The notes under the pieces: model-generated
Seen by the model: the letters and a program-made list of their open reading frames with translations, nothing else
Told to the model about the DNA's origin: nothing
The model's database searches: none
Shown here: positions 25,658 through 34,894 of the stretch, one piece after another
Layout of the letters: the number at the start of each line of letters is the position of its first letter
How positions within the stretch are numbered: the first letter of the stretch is position 1
From: JARRKC01 sp037388505
Lineage (GTDB): Bacteria; Acidobacteriota; UBA6911; RPQK01; JAPXNP01
Length of the DNA stretch: 64,000 nucleotides
Assembly: GCA_037388505.1 (NCBI GenBank)
Contig: JARRKC010000004.1
Coordinates: forward strand, 124,001 to 188,000
Direction: 5' to 3'
Program-made: the position numbers and the translations under genes

Positions 25658-26236
25658 TCACTCCGCCGGCTCTTCGCTCTCCGCGGAGGCGGTTCCTGCA
25701 AGGCGCTCGATCTCTTCCACTTTCGCCTTGAGTTCTTCCACGACCTTGTCGCTCTCTTCTCCCCGGGGCAGCGTCTTGGAGATCTGCTCGCCCGCCTCGG
25801 GAAAGACGGAGAGAAGGAGACTGGCGTCGACATCGGAGTGAGGGCGGACCTCCACCGTGTAGTTGCCGATGCTCTTGATGGGCTGGTGCAGCAGGATCTT
25901 CCGCCGATCCAAGGTGATGCCGTTGGCGGCAAGCACGTCCGTCAGATCCTTGGATGTCACCGATCCGAACAGAACCCCCGTGTCGCCGGCCTTGCGGCTG
26001 ACCACGATGTGGATCTGACCCAGTTCGGCGGCCAGAATCTCTGCTTCGCCCCGATCCTTGGCCTCACGCTTGGCCAGAGCCACACGCTGCTGCTCGACCA
26101 TCTTGAGGTTGCCGGGTGTCGCCGGGACGGCCAGTTTCTTGGGAATCAGAAAGTTACGTCCATAGCCGGAAGCGACTTTGACCACGTCACCACGCCGGCC
26201 CAACTCAAACACGTCATCGATCAGAATGACTTCCAT
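25658..26236 (-). CDS. rplI: 50S ribosomal protein L9
   Basis: Large-subunit protein binding 23S rRNA, 192 residues. The N-terminal domain opens MEVILIDDVFELGRRGDVVK and reaches YGRNFLIPKKLA; a long helix and the C-terminal domain follow. The family is usually close to 150 residues; here a tail of roughly 40, rich in Glu and Lys, is added (GEESDKVVEELKAKVEEIER). The extra tail may be lineage-specific. It follows rpsR by 22 bases in the rpsF operon. Confidence 0.95.
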   Translation of the reverse strand: MEVILIDDVFELGRRGDVVKVASGYGRNFLIPKKLAVPATPGNLKMVEQQRVALAKREAKDRGEAEILAAELGQIHIVVSRKAGDTGVLFGSVTSKDLTDVLAANGITLDRRKILLHQPIKSIGNYTVEVRPHSDVDASLLLSVFPEAGEQISKTLPRGEESDKVVEELKAKVEEIERLAGTASAESEEPAE

Positions 26237-26258
26237 CGAACTTTACCTCGTCGAGGGA

Positions 26259-26468
26259 CTAATGCTTGACGTACGGCAACAGCGCCAGGTGACGCGCCCG
26301 CTTGATCGCAATCGTCAACTTCCTTTGGCAGGGCGCGCAGGCGCCGGTGATGCGTCGGGGAACGATCTTGCCGTTCTCAGTGACGAACTGACTCAGGAAT
26401 TTGGCGTCCTTGTAGTCAAAATGATACTTGCCCACGCACATCTTACAGAACTTACGTCTTCTCGCCAT
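26259..26468 (-). CDS. rpsR: 30S ribosomal protein S18
   Basis: Small-subunit protein, 69 residues (MARRRKFCKMC...). It carries two cysteine pairs, CKMC and CAPC, the zinc-binding form of S18. AGGAG eight bases before the ATG at 26468 decides the start over a GTG three codons upstream. It lies between rpsF (five bases upstream) and rplI. Confidence 0.95.
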   Translation of the reverse strand: MARRRKFCKMCVGKYHFDYKDAKFLSQFVTENGKIVPRRITGACAPCQRKLTIAIKRARHLALLPYVKH

Positions 26469-26473
26469 GTCTA

Positions 26474-26917
26474 TCACTCCTGGCCGGCATCATCGGATTC
26501 GCCGCTCTCTTCGGCGGACTCCGATGCGCCCACACTCGATTCCTCAGCCGCGGCAGCTACACGGGCTTTGAGCTTGCGTGCCTTGCGACGCTCCCGCTTG
26601 GTTTCAAATCTTTCGGCCCGCTTCAGTTCCTGGTCGATGCGAACCGAGAGGAATCGAATGACCGAATCGTTGACCTTGAATCTCCGTTCCAACTCCGCGA
26701 CCGACTTCGCAGCGTCTTCTTCCAGGGTCAGTACCGTGTAGTAGCCTTCGTTGTGCTTCTGGACGGGGAAAGCCAGCCGGCGCTTCCCCCATTTGTCCAC
26801 CTGCACGACTTCGGCTCCCACTTCCTGGGCAACGGTCGAGTAGCTTTCGACCAGCTGGTCGACTTCCTCGTCGGTCATCGTGGGAGCGAGAACGAATACA
26901 ACTTCGTATCGTCTCAT
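26474..26917 (-). CDS. rpsF: 30S ribosomal protein S6
   Basis: Small-subunit protein that pairs with S18, 147 residues. The core (MRRYEVVFVLAPTMTDEEVD to about residue 100) is standard, ending near VRIDQELKRAERFE. A basic then acidic tail of about 40 residues follows (KARVAAAAEESSVGASESAE...SDDAGQE), longer than in most bacteria. It is first in the rpsF-rpsR-rplI operon; the AT-richer stretch 26930-26965 upstream probably holds the promoter. Confidence 0.95.
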   Translation of the reverse strand: MRRYEVVFVLAPTMTDEEVDQLVESYSTVAQEVGAEVVQVDKWGKRRLAFPVQKHNEGYYTVLTLEEDAAKSVAELERRFKVNDSVIRFLSVRIDQELKRAERFETKRERRKARKLKARVAAAAEESSVGASESAEESGESDDAGQE

Positions 26918-27031
26918 GGTCTCAGTCTCCTAGGGTTAAAAGCATGTATCCTAACACACACCATGATATCGCCGCGCCCGAAACGCTCGGGCCCAAAGCC
27001 CATCCGGTGCATCACGTTGTGGTACGACCGA

Positions 27032-29029
27032 TCAGCGCAGCAGAGGCGCGATGACGAGCGCCACGATCGACATGAGCTTGATCAGAATGTTCATCGAAGG
27101 ACCGCTCGTATCTTTGAAGGGATCGCCGACCGTGTCGCCGACGACGGCGGCCTTGTGCGACTCCGAACCCTTGCCGCCAAGATAGCCGTTTTCGATCAGC
27201 TTCTTGGCATTGTCCCAGGCTCCGCCGGAGTTCGCCATGAACAGGGCCATAAGGACTCCGGACAGAGTCGCACCGGCCAACATGCCGCCCAGCGCCGTCG
27301 GCCCCAGGAAGGCACCCATCACGACCGGACTGGCGACGGCCACGATGCCGGGTGGCACCATTTCCCGCAAAGCGGCCCGTGTCGAGATGTCGATGCAGCG
27401 TTGGACATCCGGCTTGGCCTCACCCTCCATCAGGCCGACGATTTCACGAAACTGACGTCGCACTTCTTCGACCATTTTGAAAGCCGCTTTCCCCACCGAC
27501 GACATGGTCATGTCCGCGATCAGAAAGGGCAGTGCGCCGCCCACCAGGAGACCGACGACAACGGGCGGGTCCATGAGATTGATGGCGCTCAGACCGACCG
27601 TCTTGGCATAGGCGGAGTAAAGCGCCAGAGCCGTAAGAGCAGCCGAACCGATGGCAAACCCTTTCCCGATCGCCGCCGTCGTGTTTCCCAGAGCATCGAG
27701 GCTGTCGGTGATCCTGCGTGTCTCGGGCCCCAGTCCGCTCATCTCCGAGATTCCCCCGGCATTGTCCGCAATCGGTCCATAGGCATCGACGGACATCGTA
27801 ATACCTACGGTTCCGAGCATCCCCACTGCGGCAATCCCAATGCCATACAGACCGGCCTGATTGTAGGCGATCAGGATCGTTGCGCCGATCATCAGAATCG
27901 GTGCCACCGTCGACTGCATGCCCACTGCCAGGCCTGAAATGATGTTCGTTGCGGCACCGGTCTGGCACGAATCCGCGATCCGCTTCACAGGTGGACCCGC
28001 CGTGTACCACTCGGTCAGTAGACCGATGACGACGCCGGAGAGGGTGCCCATGAAGATGGCACCGAAGATCCGCAGTTCCAGACCGAGACCGCTGATGGCG
28101 AACAGTGTGCCGGCCAGCATGAGGACCGCACTGAGGATCGTGGAGGACCGAAGCGCGGCCGCCGGATTCAATCCTTGCAGGAGCTTGATGGAGGCCACTC
28201 CGATCAGAGAGGCGATCAAACCGATGCTCACCAGAAGGATCGGCAGGCCCATGTAGTAGACCTGGTTTTCAGGCGTGATGTTGAGTACGGATGACGAGGC
28301 GGTTGCGGCGATGGCGATCGTGGCCACGATCGACCCCACATAGCTCTCGAAGATGTCCGCGCCCATGCCGGCGGTGTCTCCCACGCAGTCGCCCACGTTG
28401 TCTGCGATGGTCGCCGGGTTCCGCGGGTCATCTTCGGGAATTCCCGCTTCCACTTTGCCGACCAGATCCGCTCCCACGTCGGCAGTCTTCGTATAGATGC
28501 CACCCCCGACTCTGGCGAACAACGCGATCGAGCTGGCACCCATGGCGAACCCGTTGATGTCCGAGGCGAGGAGGAACCCTCTCTGGTACAGCAGGAAGGC
28601 GACGCCCAATCCAAACAACCCCAGACTGGCGACCGAGAGGCCCATGACGGCTCCTCCGGAGAAGGCCACGCTCAATGCCCGTTCGATCCCCGATTCGTTG
28701 GCCGCCTGGCTGGTCCGGACGTTGGCCCGAGTCGCGGCACTCATACCGAAGAAGCCCGCCAACATCGAACTACAGGCACCGCCCAGGAACGCCAGCGCCG
28801 TGTGGAAACTGATGACCGTCGTCAGGAGCACGAACACGAAAACGATGAAAACGGCCAGGATGGAATACTCCCTCTTCAGGAATACCATCGCACCGTGATG
28901 GATGGCCTCGGAGATCTCGGCCATGGTGGGGTTGGTGACCGGAATCCTGGCGATCAAAAGAAACACCAGACCGGCGGACAGGAGTCCCAGGAGACCAATC
29001 ACCGGAAACCAGAGCGACATTTCGGACAT
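27032..29029 (-). CDS. hppA: Membrane-bound ion-pumping pyrophosphatase, potassium-dependent type
   Basis: Integral membrane enzyme of 665 residues, about sixteen helices, that hydrolyses pyrophosphate to pump H+ or Na+. The catalytic motif ADVGADLVGKVEAGIPEDDP lies near 190-210, followed by DNVGDCVGDTAGMGADIFES; DNAGGISEMSG and the C-terminal VGDTVGDPFKDTSGPS are intact. At the K+ site the sequence reads GNTTAAIGKG, with Ala where potassium-independent enzymes have Lys, so it should need K+. H+ versus Na+ cannot be decided by eye. An AGGAAGGG ribosome site precedes the ATG. Confidence 0.95.
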   Translation of the reverse strand: MSEMSLWFPVIGLLGLLSAGLVFLLIARIPVTNPTMAEISEAIHHGAMVFLKREYSILAVFIVFVFVLLTTVISFHTALAFLGGACSSMLAGFFGMSAATRANVRTSQAANESGIERALSVAFSGGAVMGLSVASLGLFGLGVAFLLYQRGFLLASDINGFAMGASSIALFARVGGGIYTKTADVGADLVGKVEAGIPEDDPRNPATIADNVGDCVGDTAGMGADIFESYVGSIVATIAIAATASSSVLNITPENQVYYMGLPILLVSIGLIASLIGVASIKLLQGLNPAAALRSSTILSAVLMLAGTLFAISGLGLELRIFGAIFMGTLSGVVIGLLTEWYTAGPPVKRIADSCQTGAATNIISGLAVGMQSTVAPILMIGATILIAYNQAGLYGIGIAAVGMLGTVGITMSVDAYGPIADNAGGISEMSGLGPETRRITDSLDALGNTTAAIGKGFAIGSAALTALALYSAYAKTVGLSAINLMDPPVVVGLLVGGALPFLIADMTMSSVGKAAFKMVEEVRRQFREIVGLMEGEAKPDVQRCIDISTRAALREMVPPGIVAVASPVVMGAFLGPTALGGMLAGATLSGVLMALFMANSGGAWDNAKKLIENGYLGGKGSESHKAAVVGDTVGDPFKDTSGPSMNILIKLMSIVALVIAPLLR

Positions 29030-29138
29030 GAACTAATCCCTTCCTCGTCTTTCCGCGTCAGCAGCCAAATCAGTTTGAAAATTCGCACCCTGGCCGACCT
29101 TGCGTTTCCGCATGCCGCCCCGATAGCGCGTTGTCGAT

Positions 29139-29696
29139 CTAGTTGAACCGGTCCATCGCCTGTTCGATTCCCTCGCCCAGGAAGACCCCGATACTTTCTT
29201 CGCAGTGCTCGAGGACCTCTCTCAACAGATCCATCTCGCCCCGTGCGAACTTCGCGAGCACATAGCGAACCAGCTCATCCGTGGGATGCTCGCCGGCGAT
29301 CCCGATGCGCAGGCGCGGAATCTCCTGGCTTCCCAGTTGATCGATCACCGACTGCATGCCTCGGTGGCCTCCGGCACTTCCAGAACGCCGATACCGGATC
29401 TTGCCCAGAGGCAAGGCAACCTCGTCATAGACCACGAGACAGCGCTCCAGCGGGAGATCGAAATAGCGGATCACCTCTCGCACCGACGAGCCGCTCGCAT
29501 TCATGAAGGTTTGGGGCTTGAGCAACAGGACAGGGCGATCGGCCAGCACTCCCCGGGCGATCAGGGATGCTGTTCGAAAGGATGAGAAGACAAGACCGGA
29601 GCGTTCGGCCAATCGGTCGACGAGCATGAAGCCGACGTTGTGCCTTGTCTTGCGGTATCGTCGCCCCGGATTCCCAAGTCCCGCGATGAGATACAC
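29139..29696 (-). CDS. pth: Peptidyl-tRNA hydrolase
   Basis: Cytoplasmic esterase of 185 residues that recycles tRNA from dropped-off peptidyl-tRNA. Motifs: GLGNPGRRYRKTRHNVGF at the N-terminus with the catalytic His in RHNVG, LLKPQTFMNASG near 58-69 and the DEVALPLGKIRYRRSGSAGGHRGMQS region near 91-115. GTG start. It is fourth in the classic order ispE-prs-rplY-pth, 32 bases after rplY. Confidence 0.95.
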   Translation of the reverse strand: MYLIAGLGNPGRRYRKTRHNVGFMLVDRLAERSGLVFSSFRTASLIARGVLADRPVLLLKPQTFMNASGSSVREVIRYFDLPLERCLVVYDEVALPLGKIRYRRSGSAGGHRGMQSVIDQLGSQEIPRLRIGIAGEHPTDELVRYVLAKFARGEMDLLREVLEHCEESIGVFLGEGIEQAMDRFN

Positions 29697-29728
29697 TACA
29701 GATCCAACCGGGGCGATGCCCCGCCAAG

Positions 29729-30388
29729 CTACTCCTCAGTCTCCTCTTCCGCCGCTTCGGTCTTGGCCTTTCGGATCAGCTCAGGCTCTTCCCCTTGACC
29801 TTCCTCAGCCGCAACGATCACTTCTTCTTCGATACGCGGAGGTATCACTGTCACCACGACTTGATCGGCTTCAGTCAGAATCTTGACCTTGCTCGTGTCC
29901 ACGTTGAGTTCCGCCACTCGAACCATGTCGCCGATCTCGAGCGACTCCATCGGCACTTCGATGGCGCTTGGCACGTCGTTGGGCAGACATTCGACCAGGA
30001 TTTCGCGAAGCACCAGATCAACAATGCCGCCGGCCTTGACCCCGGCTGCAGTCCCGATCGGTTCCACCGGAATCTCAAACTCCATGACCTCATCCATGGA
30101 GATCCGCTGAAAATCGACGTGGGTCAGGCTCCCGTGGACCGGCTCGAGCTGGTACTCGCGCACCAAGACGTCCGAACTCTGACTGCCCAGCTTGAGCGTG
30201 AAAATCGTGTTGCGGCCGGTCTCTGAAGTCAAGACCTTTTCGACCAGCTTCGGGTCCACCGTCAGCGCTGTCGCCGGGTGGCTGCGGCCGTACACGACGC
30301 CGGGAATCATTCCCTGAGCACGCAGCCGCCGACTGGCGTTCTTACCGCGTTCTTCTCGAACCTCTGCCTCTATCGTCAATCGGGCCAT
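29729..30388 (-). CDS. rplY: 50S ribosomal protein L25 (CTC/TL5 form)
   Basis: 5S rRNA-binding protein of 219 residues in the long, two-domain form: the L25 core (about 1-95, GKNASRRLRAQGMIPGVVYG) followed by the TL5/CTC beta domain (about 96-185) and an acidic tail (AEEGQGEEPELI...AAEEETEE). The long form often belongs to the general stress response. It lies between prs and pth. Confidence 0.94.
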   Translation of the reverse strand: MARLTIEAEVREERGKNASRRLRAQGMIPGVVYGRSHPATALTVDPKLVEKVLTSETGRNTIFTLKLGSQSSDVLVREYQLEPVHGSLTHVDFQRISMDEVMEFEIPVEPIGTAAGVKAGGIVDLVLREILVECLPNDVPSAIEVPMESLEIGDMVRVAELNVDTSKVKILTEADQVVVTVIPPRIEEEVIVAAEEGQGEEPELIRKAKTEAAEEETEE

Positions 30389-30525
30389 TTCCCATCTCCT
30401 GTTTCAGAAAGAGCGGTATTTTATCAGGATTATCGAACCGAAAGCGAGTCGAGGGAACGCCGTCTTCCGGGATCCCAGACCCCATTGTTCCTTCATCTCC
30501 GCGGCGGACCGCCTGTCCGCTCAGT

Positions 30526-31470
30526 CTACCGCAACTGAACGAAGAGTCGACTGACCGACGTCTCTTCGTGGATCGACTTGATCGCTTCGCCGAGTAGATG
30601 AGCCACGCTCAAAACGCGGATCTTCGGGATTCTCTTCTCTTCGCTGAGGGGAACCGTGTTGGTGACCAGGACCTGCTCGAATTCCGATTCCTGAAGTCGG
30701 CCGATCGCAGGTCCGGACAGGACGCCATGCGTGGCGGCGGCGAAGAGCCGACGGGCCCCCTTCTTCCGCATCTCCTTGGTCGCGTTGACGATGGTCCCTC
30801 CAGTGTCGATGAGATCATCCACGATAATGACGTCGCGCCCCCCCACGTCACCCACGATGTTCATGACTTCGGCTTCGTTGTCGGCGACACGCCGTTTATC
30901 GATGATGGCCAGATTGGCCTTCAGGTACTTGGCGTAAAATCGGGCGCGCTCGACGCCACCCGAGTCCGGGGAAACGATGGTGAGCTCATCCAGGTGCATC
31001 TGTTTCAAATGCTCGATCAGAACCGGTGTTGCGTAGAGATGGTCGACCGGGATATTGAAGAACCCCTGGATCTGATCCGCATGGAGATCCATGGCCAGGA
31101 TGCGGTGGGCACCCGCCGCAGTCAAAAGATCGGCCACCAGCTTCGAGGAGATCGGCACCCGAGGCTTGTCTTTGCGGTCCTGCCGGGCATAGCCGTAGTA
31201 GGGGAGTACGGCGGTGATCCGCAGGGCCGACGCGCGCTTGAAGGCGTCGATCATGACGAGCAGTTCCATGAGCGTCTCGGCAACCGGTGGGCAGCTGGGC
31301 TGCACGAGAAAGACATCCTGGCCGCGCACGTTTTCCAGGATTTGGAAGCTCACTTCACCGTCGCTGAACCTCTTCAGCTTGACCTTGCCCAAGGGCACGC
31401 TCAGGTGATCGCAGAGCTCTCGAGCGAGTGGAAGATTTGCAGAACCAGAGAAAACCTTCAGGGTGGACAT
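30526..31470 (-). CDS. prs: Ribose-phosphate pyrophosphokinase
   Basis: Makes PRPP from ribose 5-phosphate and ATP for nucleotide, His and Trp synthesis; 314 residues. N-terminal MSTLKVFSGSANLPLARELC, the YYGYARQDRK loop, MDLHADQIQGFF and the PRPP-binding VIIVDDLIDTGGTI are all present. The start at 31470 is set by family alignment; an open frame continues to 31551. It follows ispE and precedes rplY. Confidence 0.95.
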   Translation of the reverse strand: MSTLKVFSGSANLPLARELCDHLSVPLGKVKLKRFSDGEVSFQILENVRGQDVFLVQPSCPPVAETLMELLVMIDAFKRASALRITAVLPYYGYARQDRKDKPRVPISSKLVADLLTAAGAHRILAMDLHADQIQGFFNIPVDHLYATPVLIEHLKQMHLDELTIVSPDSGGVERARFYAKYLKANLAIIDKRRVADNEAEVMNIVGDVGGRDVIIVDDLIDTGGTIVNATKEMRKKGARRLFAAATHGVLSGPAIGRLQESEFEQVLVTNTVPLSEEKRIPKIRVLSVAHLLGEAIKSIHEETSVSRLFVQLR

Positions 31471-31575
31471 AGGCGGCTCACGCAGAGAAAGGTCTCGATG
31501 CTCCCGTCTTCCCGAGTCTTGAAGCTTGTCGACCCGCAAGAGGTCGCCCATCGTCCCGACTCGAGCCGGCCACGG

Positions 31576-32499
31576 TCAATCTCTCAGGTGAATTCCAGCC
31601 GCGGCCCATGTTCGACAATATTCCTGTCTCGACAGCGGACGGCACAGGAAAGAGTCTTTCCATCCTGCATCTCTACAGCGGTCGGCCGCCTTCCGCAGGA
31701 TCGAGAGTTCCCCCATGCCGAAAACAGTGGAACCACTTCCAGCGAGCATAGCCTGTCTGCAACCACATTCCAAAAGGAGCCGCCTGAGTCGGTCCAAATC
31801 CGGATACAGGCTCGTCACCGGAAACTCCAGGTCATTCCGCAAGGCTCCCCATCGACCCGAATCACGGGCGCTGAAGAACGCGCGAATTGTAGTACCCGGG
31901 CCCCCGGTTGTCAAATCGTTGCCGGAGTCCCACGACGGCGCCTGCAGCGCCTGATAGGCTCGCGCCGTTTGGACCTGGAAACCCGGCCAGACAAGCAGAA
32001 TCGCCGGCTCAGAGGGAAGATCCGGAAGCGGCTGGACAATTTCACCACGACCCAGCCCCAGTGCGGTCCCGCCCCACAGAAAGAAAGGAACGTCCGAGCC
32101 GATCAAGCCCGCCATCCCCGCAAGCTCGCTTCGACTCAAGATGTCGCCGGCCAGGGCGTTGACCCCCGCCAGCGTGGCCGCAGCATTACTCGAGCCGCCT
32201 CCCAGTCCGGCTCCGATGGGAATCTGCTTGCGCAGGTGGATCCGAAGGCCGGTGCGATAGCCTGTCTTTTCGAGAAAAAGTCCCGCCGCCTGAATGACGA
32301 GATTCTCCACCCCCCGCGGCACTTCCCGACCCTCGACCTCTAGCGAGATTCCTGCTTCGTCACGGGCTTCGAGGTCGATCACATCGTGCAGGTCCAGACA
32401 CTGGAAGACCGTGCGAATCTGATGATAACCGTCGGAGCGTCGGCCCAGTATCTCGAGCCACGGATTGATCTTGCTGAAGGACGGAATTGTGATTCTCAA
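31576..32499 (-). CDS. ispE: 4-diphosphocytidyl-2-C-methyl-D-erythritol kinase
   Basis: GHMP kinase of the MEP pathway, 307 residues. The opening SFSKINPWLEILGRRSDGYH matches the family (usually AKINLxLxVxxRRxDGYH), and the ATP loop IPIGAGLGGGSSNAAAT lies near 93-109. With ispD and ispF at 20-21.5 kb, three MEP genes are in this window. It comes before prs by about 105 bases in the same direction. Confidence 0.94.
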   Translation of the reverse strand: MRITIPSFSKINPWLEILGRRSDGYHQIRTVFQCLDLHDVIDLEARDEAGISLEVEGREVPRGVENLVIQAAGLFLEKTGYRTGLRIHLRKQIPIGAGLGGGSSNAAATLAGVNALAGDILSRSELAGMAGLIGSDVPFFLWGGTALGLGRGEIVQPLPDLPSEPAILLVWPGFQVQTARAYQALQAPSWDSGNDLTTGGPGTTIRAFFSARDSGRWGALRNDLEFPVTSLYPDLDRLRRLLLECGCRQAMLAGSGSTVFGMGELSILRKAADRCRDAGWKDSFLCRPLSRQEYCRTWAAAGIHLRD

Positions 32500-32570
32500 C
32501 GCGTGCAGGTCAAACAGGTTTCGGGATTCCGGCCACCGGATCCAAAGGAGTCTCCGGTCCGAGACTCAGC

Positions 32571-34517
32571 TCAGCTTCCCGGAGTTGGTGGTCGAGCGAG
32601 CCTGTCGAGCTTTTGTTGAACCCTCCTGGAATCTTCATCCTTGTCGGCGAAACGGATCGAATCCTTGTAGAAGTGCCGCGCAGACTTGATGTCACCCTTC
32701 CGCACGTACAGATCGCCAAGATGCTCGAGGATCGTCGAGTCCGTCGATTCGATACGTGCCGCCTCGCGCAGATGGACTTCAGCCTGATCCAGATCGTCCT
32801 GCTTGAAATAGACCCAGCCCAGGCTGTCAAGGAAGGCTCCGTTGTGCGGTTCCAGCTCCACCGCTCTCTTGACGTAGCCGAGCGCCTCGGACAGACGCAC
32901 TCCACGCTCTGCCAGCATGTAGCCCAGGTAGTTCAGAGCCTCGGCATAGTCGGGACGCGCATCGATAACTTGCTTGAATTCACTCTCGGCAGCGCCGAAG
33001 TTGGACTGACGCTCATAAATCGCACCCAGCTGAAAACGCAGTTCCTCACTGCCCGGCACCTCAGTCAGTCCCTTCTCGGCGACCCGCTGCGCTGACTCGA
33101 ACTGCTCCCGGGACAGATAGATCTGGCTGGCGGCGAGATAGAGCAACTCGGCATCGGAAGACCCATCGGCAGCATTCTGCAGGAGATCCGTTCCCTCGTT
33201 GACGTTGCCCGCGGAGGCGAGTGCTCGGGCGCGGCCGATCAGAACATAGGCATCCCCGGGGTGCTCATCCAGGAGACTCTTGGAGAGACCCAGTGCATCT
33301 TCATGCCTCCCTGCTCGACTGTACATGTCGATGAGCTGCAGCTGCGAGCCGAGATCCTGAGGATCGGCCTTGACGACCTGCTCGAGCAGCTGGATGGCCT
33401 CTGCTCGGCGCGATTCGGCGTCACGGGACTGACGCTCACGGATCAGAGCCAGATTCTTGAGGAGGAGCAGGCGGACATCGGAATCGTTCTTGCCCACCGT
33501 GCGCAGCATAGCTTCCAGCTTCTCGGCGGCCTGGTCGAGCTGCCCCAGCCCCGCCAGTGCATTGGCGAGTGAAACGCCGACTTCGGCCCGGCTGGGATTC
33601 GTGGTCAGGTCGGACTCCTTCTCGAGCGCCTCGAGAATGTCACGGGCATCGTCGGGTCGATTCAGTTCCAGGTATGATCGCGCCAGATCGTAGCGAACTT
33701 CTTCGTCATCGGGATTGGCCGTGTTCAACTGCTGCAGCAGGGGCACCGCATCCGAACCTCGCCCCAGGCGCAGGTAGGTCTTGGCGAGCGCCAGCACTAC
33801 GCGGGGATCCCGACTCCTGGCATCACCACTCAGGCCGCGCTTGTAGATGTCGACCGCCTCATCGAACTTCCCCTGGCGTGCCAGGAGATGCCCAAGGAGC
33901 AGCATATAGTCCGGAATGTCATCGCGAATCTTGAGCCCTTCCTGGAGCACTCGGATGGCATCGTCGTAGCGATCCATCGAGATCAAGACCTGAGCCTCCG
34001 AGTAGCAGGCCCCGAGGTTGGACGGAACGAGCTTGCGAAAACGCTCGAACTCGTCGAAGGCTTTCTCATAGTCGCCACCCGCAGCTCGAAGCTCAGCGGC
34101 ATTCTGCAGCGCCTCGAGATTCTGCGGGTCGATTTCCAGAACCTTGTCGAACTCGGCAAGCGCCTTCCGCCGCATGCCGTCGGCCGAGTGAACGTCCGCA
34201 AAAATCCGTCCGAGCATCAAATGGGCATCCACACTGTGAGGATCGATCCGGACCGCTTCCTCCAAGACGTCAACGGCCTTGGAAATGTCGCCCATTTGAA
34301 GCATCGTCTCGGCCATCGCTACGCGAACTTCGCCACTGTTGGGATCCAGATCCAGCGCTTCTCGGAACTCTTTGAGCGCCATCGGATACGACTCTCGGAG
34401 CTGGTACATTTTCCCCAGGCTGAAGTGATAGTAGGAATCTGCGTGGTCGACGGCGCCAAAGACCGGGACCAGGGAGACGAGGAAGACAGCCAAGATTATC
34501 GTCCGGTATGCTCGCAT
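32571..34517 (-). CDS. Secreted TPR-repeat protein
   Basis: Protein of 648 residues: a signal peptide (MRAYRTIILAVFLVSLVPVFGA) then about fifteen tetratricopeptide repeats to the C-terminus, for example ALKEFREALDLDPNSGEVRV near 48-67 and SEFKQVIDARPDYAEALNYL. Such solenoids scaffold protein complexes; the export signal places it in the periplasm. The open frame extends upstream to 34757, but that part covers an intergenic repeat element; the signal peptide sets the start at 34517. AGGAGG lies 16 bases before this ATG, rather far, so initiation may be slightly different. No catalytic domain is seen. Confidence 0.82.
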   Translation of the reverse strand: MRAYRTIILAVFLVSLVPVFGAVDHADSYYHFSLGKMYQLRESYPMALKEFREALDLDPNSGEVRVAMAETMLQMGDISKAVDVLEEAVRIDPHSVDAHLMLGRIFADVHSADGMRRKALAEFDKVLEIDPQNLEALQNAAELRAAGGDYEKAFDEFERFRKLVPSNLGACYSEAQVLISMDRYDDAIRVLQEGLKIRDDIPDYMLLLGHLLARQGKFDEAVDIYKRGLSGDARSRDPRVVLALAKTYLRLGRGSDAVPLLQQLNTANPDDEEVRYDLARSYLELNRPDDARDILEALEKESDLTTNPSRAEVGVSLANALAGLGQLDQAAEKLEAMLRTVGKNDSDVRLLLLKNLALIRERQSRDAESRRAEAIQLLEQVVKADPQDLGSQLQLIDMYSRAGRHEDALGLSKSLLDEHPGDAYVLIGRARALASAGNVNEGTDLLQNAADGSSDAELLYLAASQIYLSREQFESAQRVAEKGLTEVPGSEELRFQLGAIYERQSNFGAAESEFKQVIDARPDYAEALNYLGYMLAERGVRLSEALGYVKRAVELEPHNGAFLDSLGWVYFKQDDLDQAEVHLREAARIESTDSTILEHLGDLYVRKGDIKSARHFYKDSIRFADKDEDSRRVQQKLDRLARPPTPGS

Positions 34518-34579
34518 TGGAATGAGTCGTTGACCTCCTAGTTTGTGCCAGATTATCTCATATTTCCCCAAGGTTGCTG

Positions 34580-34890
<311 letters not shown>

Positions 34891-34894
34891 CCCG

